The notes: generated from the letters alone by a model not told the origin. A stretch of 64,000 bases of DNA from Circinella umbellata (GCA_025093555.1 JAIWNF010000008.1:372001-436000), one strand, 5' to 3'. Shown: positions 49,200-62,196, counted from the stretch's first letter. Made by a program: numbers and translations.

Positions 49200-50640
49200 A
49201 TCAAGATAGTCCTATGCATTAAGAGAGTAGCATATATATAAATATTTCTTCAAACACCAATTAAAAGGACAGGCTCTTGGCCACTCGGCCTGCATACCAT
49301 AGTTCGGAATACAGATATTCAACAAGTGGCTGTGGCAGATATCAAACCGAATTAACAGTCCAGTGTTCCCACGAGCCGACGAAAACCTCATGTGTCATAA
49401 TAAAATAGTTCCTATGAAAGCAAGCTTTGACAACCTGGTCCATATAAACTAAAAAAGTAGATACAGATATTCAACAGGTCGTGGTGGCAGATATCAAACT
49501 GAATTAACAGTCCAGTGTTCCCACGAGCTGACATTACCATATTTTTGGTGATTCATAAGGACAGGTTCTAAGCTACTCGGTGTACATACGATAGTTCGAA
49601 ATGCAGATATTCAACAAGTAGCTGTGGCAGATATCAAACTGAGCTAACAGTCCAGTGTTCCCACGAACCGACAGTCATTTCATACACGACATCTGGTTTC
49701 TCCTTCACCGGCAAGATCTCATCATAACCTGGACCGCACAAATTAAATAGTTTATGCGGATATTCAACAAGTTATTGTGGCAGATATAAAACTGAATTAA
49801 CAGTCCAGTGTTCCCAACGGATCGACACAAGGAATTGATGAATTGAAAAAAATATATATCGACACGCATCTCGAAATGCAAGAAAAAACTTCCAAATGGA
49901 TCCTTTTCGATAAGTAGTTGGCCTATTCTAAAGCAAAGATAAGTTCCCAGACTCTTTAAATAAATAATAGAATCAAAACACGCTTAAGAAACTATTTACC
50001 TGGTGATCAGCATAGTAACATGAAATATATACACTTTTCCAAACATCAAATTGAAAGGACACGTTCTTCACCACTTGGTCTGCATACCATAGTTCCAAAT
50101 GCAGATATTCAACAAGTAGCTGTGGCCGATATAAACTGAATTAACAGTCCAGTGTTCCCACGAACTGACGAAAACCTTATGTGTCATGATAAAATAGTTC
50201 CTATGAAAGCAAGCCTTGACAACCTGGTCCACACAAACAAAAAGTAAATGAAAATATTCAACAGGTCGTGGTGGCCGATATAAACTGAGCTAACAGTTCA
50301 GTGTTCCCACGGGCTGACATTACCAATTTTTTTTGGCGATTCATAAAAACATTTCTTCACCACTCGGTCTACATGCGATAGTTCGAAATGCAGATATTCA
50401 ACAAGTAGCTGTGGCCGATTTAAATTGAGTTAACAGTCCAGTGTTCCCACGAACCGACAGTCATTTCATACATAACATCTGGTTTCTCCTTCACCGGCAA
50501 GATCTCATCATAACCCGGACCGCACAAACTAAATAGGTGATGCAGATATTCAACAGGTCATTGTGGCCGATATAAAACTGAATTAACAGTCCAGTGTTCC
50601 CAACGGATCGACACAATAAATTGATGAATTGAAAAGGTAG
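49200..50640. repeat. Two-block higher-order array: eight copies of a conserved ~70-bp unit
   Basis: Units are at about 49312-49380, 49464-49532, 49604-49672, 49757-49826, 50102-50169, 50251-50318, 50391-50458 and 50543-50612. All share ATATTCAACA, then GTGGC[AC]GAT, then an almost invariant TTAACAGTCCAGTGTTCCCA. Within a block, units are 152, 140 and 153 bp apart. Block 2 (copies 5-8) repeats block 1 at 786-790 bp, and spacers are conserved between blocks (copies 3 and 7 are both followed by a CACCGGCAAGATCTCATCAT spacer). Every unit has a stop (CTGTTAA on the minus strand) in the best frame, so it is not a coding repeat. Donor-like CAG/GTAAAT sequences on the minus strand precede both blocks (about 49180 and 50000). 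Confidence 0.92.
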
Positions 50641-51011
50641 AGACAACTAGTAGGCAAAAACAGAAAGCTAATAAAGTAACACATAAGTGACTGATGTGCG
50701 ACGAATGATGGACTTCAAAACTATTAGTATTACACTTACCACTTTTTATAATTCCATCTCCCATCTGTTGGAACATGCCAAACAACAAGATTTAAGTTTC
50801 TGTACCGTGAAAACAAAACAGTTTTCTTGTTTTTTTTTTGCTAGCAAACAAGTTTGTTATGTAGAGTAATGGTAGAGAAAAGAGAGATGCATGGTAAAAA
50901 AAAATAATATGTCGGAAGATAAAATGGAAACAATAGACGACTGCGGAAACGGAACATGCATAACTTATCCTTATCCTAACTTCTCTCGTAATTGATCTTC
51001 CTTATTTTACA

Positions 51012-53323
51012 ATGAAACAAAAATATAATTACTTTAAAAAAAGTGTTGATACTTGGACCAAAGAAGAAGCAATTGCTTCATATGTTAATGTTTATGGCAA
51101 CGATGGTATGAAGTACCTTGTAGAAGATCTTATAAAAGCAAAAAAGTCAATTAGACCTTTAAATGCTACACGTGCGAATGAACTTTTTAACAGTATAATG
51201 GTAAGTTTATATTTATATCAAATATCAATCTCAAAAACAGAATTCATACATTTTTCTATTTTTCTCCCTTTATTCAGGACGGACTGAATAGTACTGTGTC
51301 AAGATTTGGTAGTTCTAGTTCTGCCACAGCAAGTGGTCTCGGCAACAACAACAACAACAGCAACAATAATAATAATAATAATGATGAAGCAAGTGCACCT
51401 GGTTGTACAGTGCACACCGGTGATATTGTTAATCATGGTGTTCAAAGTATTGGTGCTCCATTATATCATACGTCACAAGTAAATAGGAAAACTCTGTTTA
51501 ATATTATCATATTTATAATGGAGGGTACTTACTAACACCATATTGAATCTATCGTACATTAGATTGATGATACCGTCCCTTCCAATAATAATGATGATAA
51601 TGATATTAATAATAGTAATAATAGTAATAAAAGAAGACGAATTATATTACATGAAGATGATGAATCAGAGTATGTACCTCTAATTAACCAAACACAAGAA
51701 AATAAACGGTACAAGAAATATTAAATGATCTTTATCACACTTTTACATCGTTATATAGAGAACAAGAAAAACTCGAAGAATATTTTAATCGTGACAATAA
51801 CTCAAACCCAACATTATCCGACGACCTTATTTTACCTTCTGCACGTGACTCGCTGAATGGCATGAATAATATCAATATTGGAAACCGACCAAATGAAGAA
51901 CATGAATACAAAATCAATAATACAAACATGTCAGCAATTTTTTATGATTACAAGCAAGAAGCCAAATCTATTTTATCAAAGCAAAGATTTTTTCAAGAAT
52001 CACATCTACATGAAATGTTGTAAGTATTCCTCAAACGTATAATTATATATATTATGATTTATTTATTGAATGTTAATCAATTTATATGTTTTTGTTTAAA
52101 AAGGGCCGTTACACATATATTATTATTAAAAAAGGGTGAATATTCACCGACTATGCTTGGAGTTTTTAAAGAAGATGATTTGGATAATATGGCGAAAGAG
52201 TTACGGAAGGAGTTTATTGCTGGTGATCGGTTTGATAAAGATTTAAAGGCGGAAATTGAGGAGTTATTAGAAGTAAGTTTCGTTTATTCTTACTTTAGGT
52301 GAAAAGGGGTTTAGGTTGCTCTTCAATGCATAAACTAACAAAACTATTGTATTGAATTGTTATATAGAGAATTGATGATTATACAGAAGAAGAATTACAA
52401 GATGTTGCAGATGAAATGAACAACAAGGCCCACAAAGCTCGTAAGAAGAGTTTAAATAAAGAAGCAAAAATATTAAAATGTTTACGTAACATGTATGTTT
52501 GTAATGATAGCTGTGCCGTTTGTTGTTTACCATATCATGGAATCCAACTAACACATTCAATATTTTCTATCACTAGGTTTGAAAATTTACCATATGCATC
52601 ATTAGGTGTAGAACCATCAGAGGCAGATTTAGTATCATCATCCCTTGAACAACTTCTCCGTCCCTTATTATCATCAAGAAAATCACGTTTACGCTGGCCA
52701 AATGCCAAAGACGAAATATCCGCAACAACAACAAACCACAGAACAATAAGTAATCGTCTTGATGCCAAAATCTCAAATATGTGTGGTATTAATTATGGAG
52801 AAGCTCGTGCCTTTGGTGAAGTAAAGCCTGATGAACATGCAAAAGACAAATATTTACTAGCAAAAGATCTATTACGTCTTTGTGTATTTGGTAAAGACTC
52901 GATTGACAAAGATCATATGTATGCTACAATGCTATTTCAAGCTGTTGGTAAGTAGCTGATTTATTTTTACTACTATGGAGTTTTTTACAAAATTATGTCC
53001 CTTTGACTAAATTATTGATTGTAATCTGTTTAGGTCATTCTATAACATTCTATGCATCTGCACTTGTTGCTGATGGCATGTATGTAGTTATTGAACTTGA
53101 AACTATCAAATTCCCTGAGTCACTAAAGGAGTTGAAATTGTTTGGCGGAAGTTTGAATGGAATAATAAACGTGCTTAATTGTTTTGAGAAGTGTAATGTT
53201 GACAAGAATAACAAACAACAACTAGAAGATATGGCAAGAGACACTTTAGATACACCATCATTCAGAAATATTATTGATCCCACAAAAAGTAAAACCCGAT
53301 TACGACACGTCAACTTTAACTAA
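51012..53323 (+). CDS. Predicted PD-(D/E)XK-like protein with a disordered Asn-rich linker; function unknown
   Basis: Eight exons (51012-51200, 51278-51478, 51563-51669, 51759-52019, 52104-52272, 52368-52492, 52577-52947, 53034-53323) join in phase to 570 residues. Order: a helical N-terminus (KEEAIASYVNVYGNDGMKYL), a Ser/Asn-rich linker with a poly-Asn run, a basic patch NKRRRI that could be a nuclear signal, and a helical middle (TPTMLGVFKEDDL-like, ELRKEFIAGDRF). The C-terminal domain has NYGEARAFGEVKP, KDLLRLCVFGKDSI, HSITFYASALVADG and MYVVIELETIKFPE. The GEVK strand with following helix and FYxSxLxxxGxY strand matches the core of PD-(D/E)XK-like proteins that are expanded in Mucoromycota. 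Enzymatic activity is not shown. Intact splicing suggests a live gene, or a young mobile copy. Confidence 0.75.
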
Positions 53324-54393
53324 GATCTTTTTTACTCGCATTTCTCTCCTATACCATTCTATCTTTTTTATTTCTTCTACGTATATATCACTCTTTCTTC
53401 ATATATCAATACTACATAACAATCTCTATATAACACTCTTTATATAACATTATTCACATAACATTATTCATATATCCTATTGTTACTATACTCTTTTTTC
53501 TTATAACTCACTTCTATTAACACACCGTAAATTTATCAAGACTCATATATACACATACACAAAATTCATAGTTTTTCTTTAATAACAACATATATATATG
53601 TATATATCTTTGGCACTGCTATCCGTATATAATGGCTTTTTTTATACTTACTATAATTGTTGGGATGTAAGAGAGAAGAAAAATAGCTAAATTATTTTTA
53701 CATGACACTTTACAATAGAAAAGAAATAATAATTACGTAGTTCATATAAACAAGAAGACATTAAGATGGCAAAAAAAAAAAGTCAAGTAGATTGAATAGT
53801 AACAATAGTCATTGTAGTAGCTTTTTTCTTTCATCGCCAATGAGACCCAAGGTTTGATGCCTCATTTTTACAATAGCTGCACCAACAACTTACCCTAAAT
53901 CACACATCTCGGGCTCACTGAGAGTGAAAAGATAATAATGATTCAAAGCAATTTTCTCAGCATTCTATAAGTGTCTTATAGAAAATAAAGACTCGTAACC
54001 ATAATATTACGTTCATAACAACTCATATTTGAAGTTTCATTGGCCATTTTTAACAGTTCAGATTCATATTTAGACATACTGTACCATGTCACTATTCCAT
54101 AATATGTCGTATATATAATATATACGTGCTTATCGTAAAATACGTACACACTCATCCATGTTCAAAATATTAATATTATCAACTTGTGAATTAAATAATA
54201 CATTATACTTACTGTATGTTGATGTATTGGGTAGCATTGATAGCAAGTAGTTCAAGTCGCAGTTGTAGGAATAGTTGATCCGAGATAACTACTGTAGCTT
54301 CTCTTTTATAATGTTTGGTAATTCATTTATAAAAATAAAATAGAACACCACTATTTATAATACGTGATTAACAACCGTTAAATTTACTAGTAC

Positions 54394-54426
<33 letters not shown>

Positions 54427-54992
54427 GTATATATATATATATATATATATATTATTTTCTTTTGAAAATCCATGAAATCAGCTCGGAACCTGGAAACCAT
54501 ATTTTACATTTGTGATTCATTGTAGATGTATACTTCTAATTACATCTAATTTCTTTTTGTGCTGCTGTATACATAGCTCGAAGCGTAAAATCGACTAAAA
54601 ACGACCACTTTATTATTCAAATATAGAGGCTGACCGAACTTTCTTTTTGTTTGTTTTTTTTTGTGATTGATGAATCATTAAGAAACATCTGCTATTTTTT
54701 ATATAACAAAAAACCATTAATCATCTCTTGTTACTTTTTGAAATACGTATTAACATATTTATAATTGGATTTCTTCTTGCAGCAGTATGTTTACGTATGG
54801 AGACCCTTCTTTTCATGGCAGGGAGAATTCTGGTACGTATTCTTTTTATTGGAGCAGTATAAAGTAAAATATGATTTAATAATATTATCATATATTCTTC
54901 TACATCAACGTAGTAGTCGGTACTAACTACTACAATTCAATAGTATCACTTTTTTTTACTTGTTTGTTTCATACGTATATAGTATATCATTA
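53324..54992. other. Intergenic with CA/TA microsatellite
   Basis: Pyrimidine-rich 3' flank (53330-53530) with repeated ATAACATTATTCATA words, AT-rich spacer, then (CA)n at about 54393-54421 followed by (TA)n at about 54428-54452. No gene. Confidence 0.55.
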
Positions 54993-56143
54993 CCGTCACC
55001 GCTCGCCATAACGATGCGCCCCGTCAGACCAAAAATGTATCGTTATATCGAATTATCGCTATATCGAATTCTTGATTTGAGCTATAATGATCGGGTAAAG
55101 TTCTATTCATATGTACTTGACTTCACATGTATATATGCCTTACAAAAAGAAGAGAACTCTAGCACATTATATCATTAATACAGAGGATCTCCGTTTATTT
55201 CATATCCGTTAATTTTCACACCTCAATAACTTTACAAAAATGAAGGGATGGTAAAAATAAAATAGATTTTTTTTTCACATCTCCCTTAATTTCACTTTCA
55301 CAGCACTTAGCGGCATTAAATCCTTAACGGGTATGTAAATCAAAAAAGGATTGTAATTGAATTAGTATACAGGATGGGTTACTTTTTTTATTACGCTGTT
55401 TGTATGTTTTTTCTTAAGAGTTTATTCAATGTTTATTCTCTTCTTGTTTTTCTCGTTTAAAGTCTTTGCATATAGTACTAATACCAGGTGCCTTAAACAG
55501 CTTGAATTCATTTTTAGCCCATCACGCTAGCGATCGGTTTGTCATGGTTCGTGGGTCAAGTTTTTTTTTCTCAGCCAGAATACTATACTGTTCAGCTGTC
55601 AAGGCAACGTTAGATTTTGTTACTGTTATTTTGTTTTGGTATATATAAAGCAAAAATATAAAAAGATGAAAAGAAAAAGATGGAATAATGTAATAATATA
55701 AAAAATAAATTATCTCTGCACTATATATAACTTTTTTTCAAAAGAAAAAAAAGTGTCATAGACGTGCTCAAATAAAAAAAAAGAAATAGTTACAAAAATG
55801 CATCAAGAACAATCGTATAAAAATATTTTTTAAAAATTGCGTATTTTGATGCAATAAAAGATATACAGTACGTAGTGAGCTGAAGTATTAAATATATGCA
55901 CATTCTTGCAGAAAAATTTCATAGTATCCGTTATTTTCACACCCCTTTATTTTCACAAAAAAAAAAATGGAAAATGGCCCTATGAAATTAACGGGGATCC
56001 TCTGTATAACGATATTTTGCTAAAACCCTATCGGATGTTGTTATATAAAATTAACGACATTTCCTTGCTTAATCTGTCTTGAACCCCAAAACCCTATCGT
56101 TATATCGAAATATCGTTATATAGAATATCTTTATAGCGAGCGG
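54993..56143. mobile_element. Outer TA-flanked element, pogo/Tc1-like termini
   Basis: The left end CCGTCACCGCTCGCCATAAC and the right end (reverse complement CCGCTCGCTATAAAGATA) are flanked by TA within an ATATCATTA/TAATGATAT context. Subterminal words ATCGTTATATCGAA recur inverted near both ends. No transposase frame remains. It is interrupted by a second element at 55181-56004. Confidence 0.7.
55181..56004. mobile_element. Nested 824-bp TA-flanked element
   Basis: The left terminus CAGAGGATCTCCGTTTATTT is inverted on the right (AAATTAACGGGGATCCTCTG), with TA duplications at 55179-55180 and 56005-56006. Subterminal ATCCGTTAATTTTCACACC recurs near the right end as ATCCGTTATTTTCACACCCC in direct orientation. 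A short open frame at 55466-55648 shows no transposase motif. Confidence 0.82.
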
Positions 56144-56334
56144 TAATGATATTTTGTTTATTCGGTATAATCTATGTATAGTGATTCTACGTAATCCCAA
56201 AACACATTCGTCATTTATCATCATCTATTGTGTGACAATTATGGAAAAAAAAACTACTACCTAGTAAAAGTAGTAACATACAAGTAACATGAATTTTTTT
56301 TATTCAAATTTATATAAATGATTTGATAACAACA

Positions 56335-57557
56335 TTATTTATTAAAAGTTTGTTTTCTCTTGGTAATGATAGAAAGTCCATCAAATATTGGTAGAATGAC
56401 TACTTCAGCGCGTTTATCCATTGATACATGTTGGTTAAAATCATGAATTTTTGCAGCCGTATCCGGACTGTCAGCTCGAAATTTGAAAGGCGTTATATCA
56501 TCATAGCCTGCATGTCGATGAACTTGCCCATAAAAAAGTACTATATTTTAGTTTAAGAATATGGTAAGTAAGAATATAATAAAGTGTTATTTTTGTGACG
56601 TACAATAAAAAATGAGCAGATGAATTTTATCTGAGTAACGTGCATAACACTGGTAAATCCCCCAATCACCATATCAGTCCATATGGTTATTATTACTAAC
56701 CATTATCAGCTATAATGACTCCATTATCAGACAAGAGATTATTATCCATAATGAAATCAAAGTAAGATGCGTATCCATCTTTGTTAGCGTCTAAATCATA
56801 GTAATGTGTAACAGTGCATAATATAAAATTAGGTTATTGCAATTCATATATCTTTCCCCGCTAATTTTCAAACTATTTTTGTAAACAGCAGTATTGGTAG
56901 TACCTATAAAGACAAGATCATATTGTTCATTGGGCCGCTCTTTTATAATTCGTACTAAACTATATAATTATATATATATTATACCAAATAGTGTAAGTAT
57001 GTATAGAATTAATAGCTACTTAATGATAAGAAGTGAAAACATAACAAGAAATAGTTATAAAAAAAACATTTATTAGGTATTATTTTTTATATTTACCTTT
57101 CCATGGCTGGCCCAATAATAAAATCAATACGGTCATCCAAATACTTCAACTTTTTTGCATGTTTTTGAGCAAGTCCTGCTGCTTTTGGATCCATTTCCAA
57201 AGTAATCAATTTACCATTATCGCCATTTTTTCCTGAGGATAAGGACGACGGCGATGATGACATAGCAGCTGCCATTGCTATTGTAGCAGCCCCAGTAAAC
57301 GTTCCAATTTCGAGTATGCGAGAGCAGCGGAAAAGCTTCACCAGTTGGAATAATAACTTGCGTTGGGTTTCCGTGGTCATAAAATAATGTCTTTCGAAGT
57401 CATGAATGGTTTCATCAATAAGTTCCTTAAGTACATACGCAACTTCGGGTGGAAACGGGGTACTGTGATCATTTGAATATTCTTCTTCTTGAGTGCGCAA
57501 TCGGTTATCAATATTTCCTGTGTAATCATCAGTAGCCTTGCTATATTTAAGCGTCAT
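56335..57557 (-). CDS. Cation-dependent O-methyltransferase (catechol/caffeoyl-CoA type)
   Basis: Four exons (57097-57557, 56904-56959, 56701-56790, 56335-56540) join in phase to 270 residues. SAM-binding motif I is ILEIGTFTGAATIAMA. LITLEMDPKAAGLAQKHA follows and carries the acidic ribose contact. VFIDANKDGYASYFDF, created by splicing, holds the metal-binding D-x-N-K-x-x-Y motif. IIADNVLFYGQV is the second metal/SAM region, and the C-terminus is DGLSIITKRK. The family methylates catechol-like hydroxyls with SAM and a divalent cation. The substrate in this fungus is unknown. A Ser/Gly insertion (SSSPSSLSSGKNGDNG) after motif I is longer than usual. Confidence 0.92.
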
Positions 57558-58104
57558 AATAATACTTGTTACTTATAGTAGTAATAATAGTAGTAATAGT
57601 AATAAAACGCTTTTTTGAAAAATTGTTAATAGAGAAATACAAAAATTACAAAGTATGAATTGTATTTATTTAAAATATAAGCTACCCCGTTTCAGCCCCT
57701 TCTTTCACTGCTTTATCTTCATATTTGAATATCTGCAACTTATGTAAGTCTACAATGGGACTCCTAATTTTCACAACTACATTTTCAATGTTTTTCGAGT
57801 TGTTGCATTTCTGACAGGCGGAACTAGTATAAAGGTTTACGCCATACTGCAGAAGACGAAAACCTATGACGGAAACTTTATTTCACTCAATCAATATATT
57901 TATGGAATTAGGAAATGAAAAATCTTATAGAAAAAAGATCGATAAAGAGTATTTATTTACAATCAAGTTATGAAAAAAAGAAGGTTCCATCGTCTAGATA
58001 AACATTCTGCTGCCCCGCGTAAATCACAACCGCGGTCAGCAACTAATTAAATTAGCTCTTGTGCATCGACAGTCGATGTCAGGCTTCAACCTATTAAGCC
58101 AATA

Positions 58105-58455
58105 CAGTCAACCCCCGGTTTTGCACACCTGAGATTTCCTGATTTTTTGTTGCAGAACCGAAGACTTGCAACAAGCAAGAATTGATATACGTACAATTAA
58201 ATACGTCATCTTATCAATTATTCTTTGTTGCCATTGTGGGTATTTCCATATTTGGATAATGATTCATAAGAGTACTATACGTACACAATTACTAAATTAT
58301 AGTACAGTTTACTCCCGATTAGCGCAACTCGCCCAAAAAACCTTGATGCAAGTTGCAAGTTGCGATTTCATTAAGTGTTTTTAACATTCCCAAAACAAAC
58401 AATGCATGACCAGGAGATTTGCAAAAACGGGAGGTGCAAAAGCAGGGATTGACTG
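58105..58455. mobile_element. TA-flanked MITE, copy 2
   Basis: 351 bp with termini CAGTCAACCCCCGGTTTTGC and inverted GCAAAAGCAGGGATTGACTG, TA on both sides (58103-58104, 58456-58457). It aligns end to end with 10431-10783. The short open frame at 58166-58384 lies inside and is a by-product. Confidence 0.9.
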
Positions 58456-58639
58456 TATATTGAACAACTACCTGCGATATTTATGTTGGAGTTATTATTT
58501 GCTTGTTTGCTTGCTTGCGCAGCATAGCATATCAATACAAACCTTTTTTTTTCTATAAAAGTTTTTATTTAATTAAAAATTTGAGCCCCTATTTGAGATT
58601 GTATGGTACTATTTAAATAGGGACGTGGATATTGATATA

Positions 58640-59430
58640 TAAAGGGAAGTGAGACAAGAGATCGGTAATATTGAACAGTCAAGAGGTTATTCTAAGAATA
58701 TCGTGAAAAACCGATGGGCCAAACAGTTTGTAAGATGACCAAGTTGTGTTAGATAATTGAGTGGGCAGATCCCAGGGCTAACCGACAGAGAGGGATAGTA
58801 GCGGCATTTTCAAAAAGCAATTTTAAGGGGGCAATGCAAATAAAAAGTGACAGTACTAATGTGACAAATATTGGTGGGGCGCCTCTGCGGCATGATATAA
58901 ATCAAGGTAAACCCTGTTAGATACCCGCTATAATATAAGGTGCCACCAAGCAGTTTGAGCACCATGAGGTAGAGCCGATCGCCAAAGTCGCCGTCCTTTA
59001 GGTAATAGTGATCTGGAAAGTGTAGTAGATAAAAGATATAAAAGTCTGTTATCTCGTCAATACAGACGAAGTGGACTGTGGCTCACTTGAAGCATATTAA
59101 TACGTGCAGCAATAGTTCGGCGGCTGACTGGTAGTGAACGGTGACAGCGATGTTTACTGATACGTACATTGAATTTCAAGTGAAAGAAAGATGTTGGGAT
59201 TGGGATACTATCTTTTAGTGCTTGATTGATTGCTGAATGTAGCTGAACATGCTCTGTAATGATCTCGGAATAAATATTAATGATAGCTAACCAGATTCGT
59301 TCTCTCTGAATAGGTTGCAGTTCTGAAGGGTTGGCTGGTAATAAACATCTGATACAAGATAATGAGAAGATACTGCTGAAAGAGTATTGCTGGAAAATAT
59401 TGGCGTAAGAATAAAACTAGGTGGTAAATC
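58640..59430 (-). pseudogene. C-terminal relic of a LINE (non-LTR) reverse transcriptase
   Basis: The minus strand keeps one long frame with a few stops: QPIQRERIWLAIINIYSEII, AINQALKDSIPIPTSFFHLK, SRRTIAARINMLQVSHSPLR, a TGA, then KGRRLWRSALPHGAQTAWWH, a stop, and a Cys/His segment with HFLF. (R)LWxxxLPxxxxTxWWxL followed by a zinc-knuckle-like HFLF region is the usual C-terminal end of fungal LINE pol proteins. Higher GC than its surroundings supports a former coding sequence. The upstream RT domain is not in the window. Confidence 0.55.
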
Positions 59431-62196
59431 CAGCAATACTGGTAAGAATGTGTTGAATAACTATGTTTATAAAGTTTTTATAGTAAGAAAGAAATATACC
59501 TATTTTTTATACTCTATATGTCTTTTCAAACATCTATAAAGGAATAATCTAAAGTTGACAGTCTAATTATTTTTAAATATGGTTAGATGCTTGTCTTCAT
59601 TTTTGGCTGTAGCATTTTTGCTCCTTATAGCTTAAACTGTCTTTTTTTCCAAACTATTACAACTCAAAAGATATTATTTCTTAGATGCTATCTTATTGTT
59701 TCTTTAGGTATAATTTCGTTATTGCTCATTTTTGGGTAATTAAATTCTTCTATGATATATTTAAGTTGAGCTGCACCATATATACATTATAACATTCCTG
59801 TCGTTTATATGATTATATCACATATGGTGTGCTTCTCATTACAGATATAGAGTAATAGTTAATGAACTTTGTTTGTATTCTAGGCCCCTTTTTCTGGGAT
59901 TATAAAATTCCATCATACTGAAGCTTCCCCACCATGTGTCAATGTAATTTTTATAATCTCCCAAAAAGTTAAACATTCACTGCAGGAACGGTTTGAGTTA
60001 TATAACTATAAAAAGAGAAGTTCCAGTTAAAGATACGTAGTGTATTTTTTCTTAGTAATAACCAAGAGATATTATTCGCTTATCATTTGCCCTTTTATAA
60101 CCCATCCTTTTTCTCTGCTTATTTTTTTAAAAGCTATTCACATACACATTCTTTACTCCTAAAACCATCGGTATTTATTGCCATAGAAAGGTATAATACT
60201 TTTGCCAATTTATTTGACTGACAACTAATCAAAAGTCTATTATACGTATTCTTGTTGCATAAAAGAACATGCGTTTCATCATTCCGGGATACACGTAGTA
60301 ATTTTTACTCTTTACATGTAGCAAGGCAATCGATATGAGATCCTCACCCGTGGCGTAAATACGTAAACGGCGATGAAACCTAATAGGAATGTTAGTGGTT
60401 GGCGCTGCTTTATGTACATTTCCACTCTCACAACACAGAAGATCATTCGGCGCTGATGGTTTACATGGGAAAATAGTAGAAGAGTCGCTCCACATGGCGA
60501 TATAGTTGGAAAAATAAAAAGAGATAAGAAAGTTGCCTGTCAAAATGATGAATTACTTTTTTTTTAAAAAAAAAAAATGGTCAACTCTTTACGATCAAAT
60601 TATCTCAAACTTGTTTAAAATGCTTCAAAAAGACGGGAGTAGTATTAATCTATTTTAAACCTTATTTTTTAAAATGCGTAATAAAAAAGCAACTATACAA
60701 ATCAAGAATAACTTTGTTATTCAACATGCCATAAAACGTTTGACCAATCCTTTTGCGGATCTGAATGAAAAGACTGTTTAAATATATTTAATCACATAAG
60801 CAAGCTATGAATCTACACGAGCAATAAAAATTAACATTTAAAAAAACACTTCATTTTCATATTCTGTCAAAGTCGTTGAATCGAGAATTTTATTATAGTC
60901 TTAATTTTTATTGATGATTCACTGTCAGGACTTAAAATGAACTTTAAATGTTACAGAGACCATATGCAGTACTTCCGATTAGAGTTTCTTTAGAACTCTA
61001 AAAAATATAACCAAAAGCAGTTACGTATCCCAACAACCTTGGCTTTTTTTATTGAAAGAGAAATAGCATCACGGTAAAGCTTCAAAAGATGTCATACGTA
61101 ATGCTACTTTTTAATTTCCGTGAATCACCAATTGCCCAGTTAAATGGACTTTTTTACATGATCCATTATTAACACCAAAATAAGATATATTTTCAGAATA
61201 AAATGAATAAATCAAATTGTTATAGGCTATAATGTTGCTATTGTTGCTTTATAATTTTTCATAATTACGTACATAGTGGGTTGCTTACTATGAAACAGTT
61301 TGTTCTCGTCACAATTGCAGTATTTAGTTGTGCATCAATAACAATGCATGTGGCGCTTTGTTTGTATCTCTTGTTTCTCCTGGTTTTCTCAGAAATGTAT
61401 TATAAAAAAAGCAGCAAATCATATGTGCGGTATTATCTTATCATCTGATACAAAAGTAAAATAAGGAGTAATCTATTAGCCTTTGAAGATATTGAAGAAC
61501 AAACGACAGACGCCTCATTTCCCTTCGGCATGTCTCCATCACGCCATGAAAATAAAGCACCTTCTCCCGTCTTCTGTTAGCTCTATCATCAGCAACCATG
61601 TATATAGTGTTGAATAACTGACTTGCATAATAGTAAGCTTTCAGATTTTCCAGTATCGAATTATACCCATGGTTTCTATCCTGAAACTCTCCTTATTTTA
61701 TATTCGTTTATCACACTTGGTTTAAATATTTCTTGACGTCCCCATCTTTAATCCTATGTACACCCTTCTCACAACAAACAACACTTACCAATAACAATAT
61801 TGAAAATAACGAGTTTTGGCCTCAAAACACGTCATGCTGTAACAAATACATTATTTTTTAAGAACATGCAGTTAAAGATTTACGAAATTTCTCATCACGT
61901 TGTTGCAGAATATCAGGCTTTTGAATTTCTTTTGAATACTATATTCTTGAATATAAGACGTCTTGGAAAAAAGCAGGAAAAAGCTCTAGAACATTACATT
62001 GATGACCATATTATAAATAAGCTATATAATAATATAATAATGATAAAAACATTTCTTGAAAATTCTCCCTATCAAATATAGTCTTATCATGTTATCAATT
62101 CTAATCGTATTGCAATCATATTATCACATATAATTAATGCTGGTGCTCTATAACAGAAAGAGAAACGTGAGTACAATATCTTACCAAGCGCCAAAA
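59431..62196. other. Intergenic, no supported gene
   Basis: AT-rich. The two longest open frames are 60229-60543 (-, 104 codons) and 61800-62081 (+, 93 codons). Both lack motifs and neighbouring exons. I regard both as unproven. Confidence 0.45.

Noticed and set aside
49300..50620. tRNA-derived SINE or Pol III gene in the array
   Set aside because: One copy on the minus strand has an A-box-like GTTAGCTCAGTTTGA, but other copies lose it and no consistent B-box or T-run follows.
49200..50640. CRISPR-like array (repeat units with spacers)
   Set aside because: Units are ~70 bp and vary, spacers are themselves duplicated between blocks, and the surrounding genes are spliced fungal genes.
58166..58384. 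72-codon gene
   Set aside because: Lies wholly within MITE copy 2, and the equivalent frame is not kept in copy 1.
61800..62081. 93-codon plus-strand frame as a gene
   Set aside because: Composition is plausible, but there is no motif, no neighbouring exon and no clear promoter; left as unproven.
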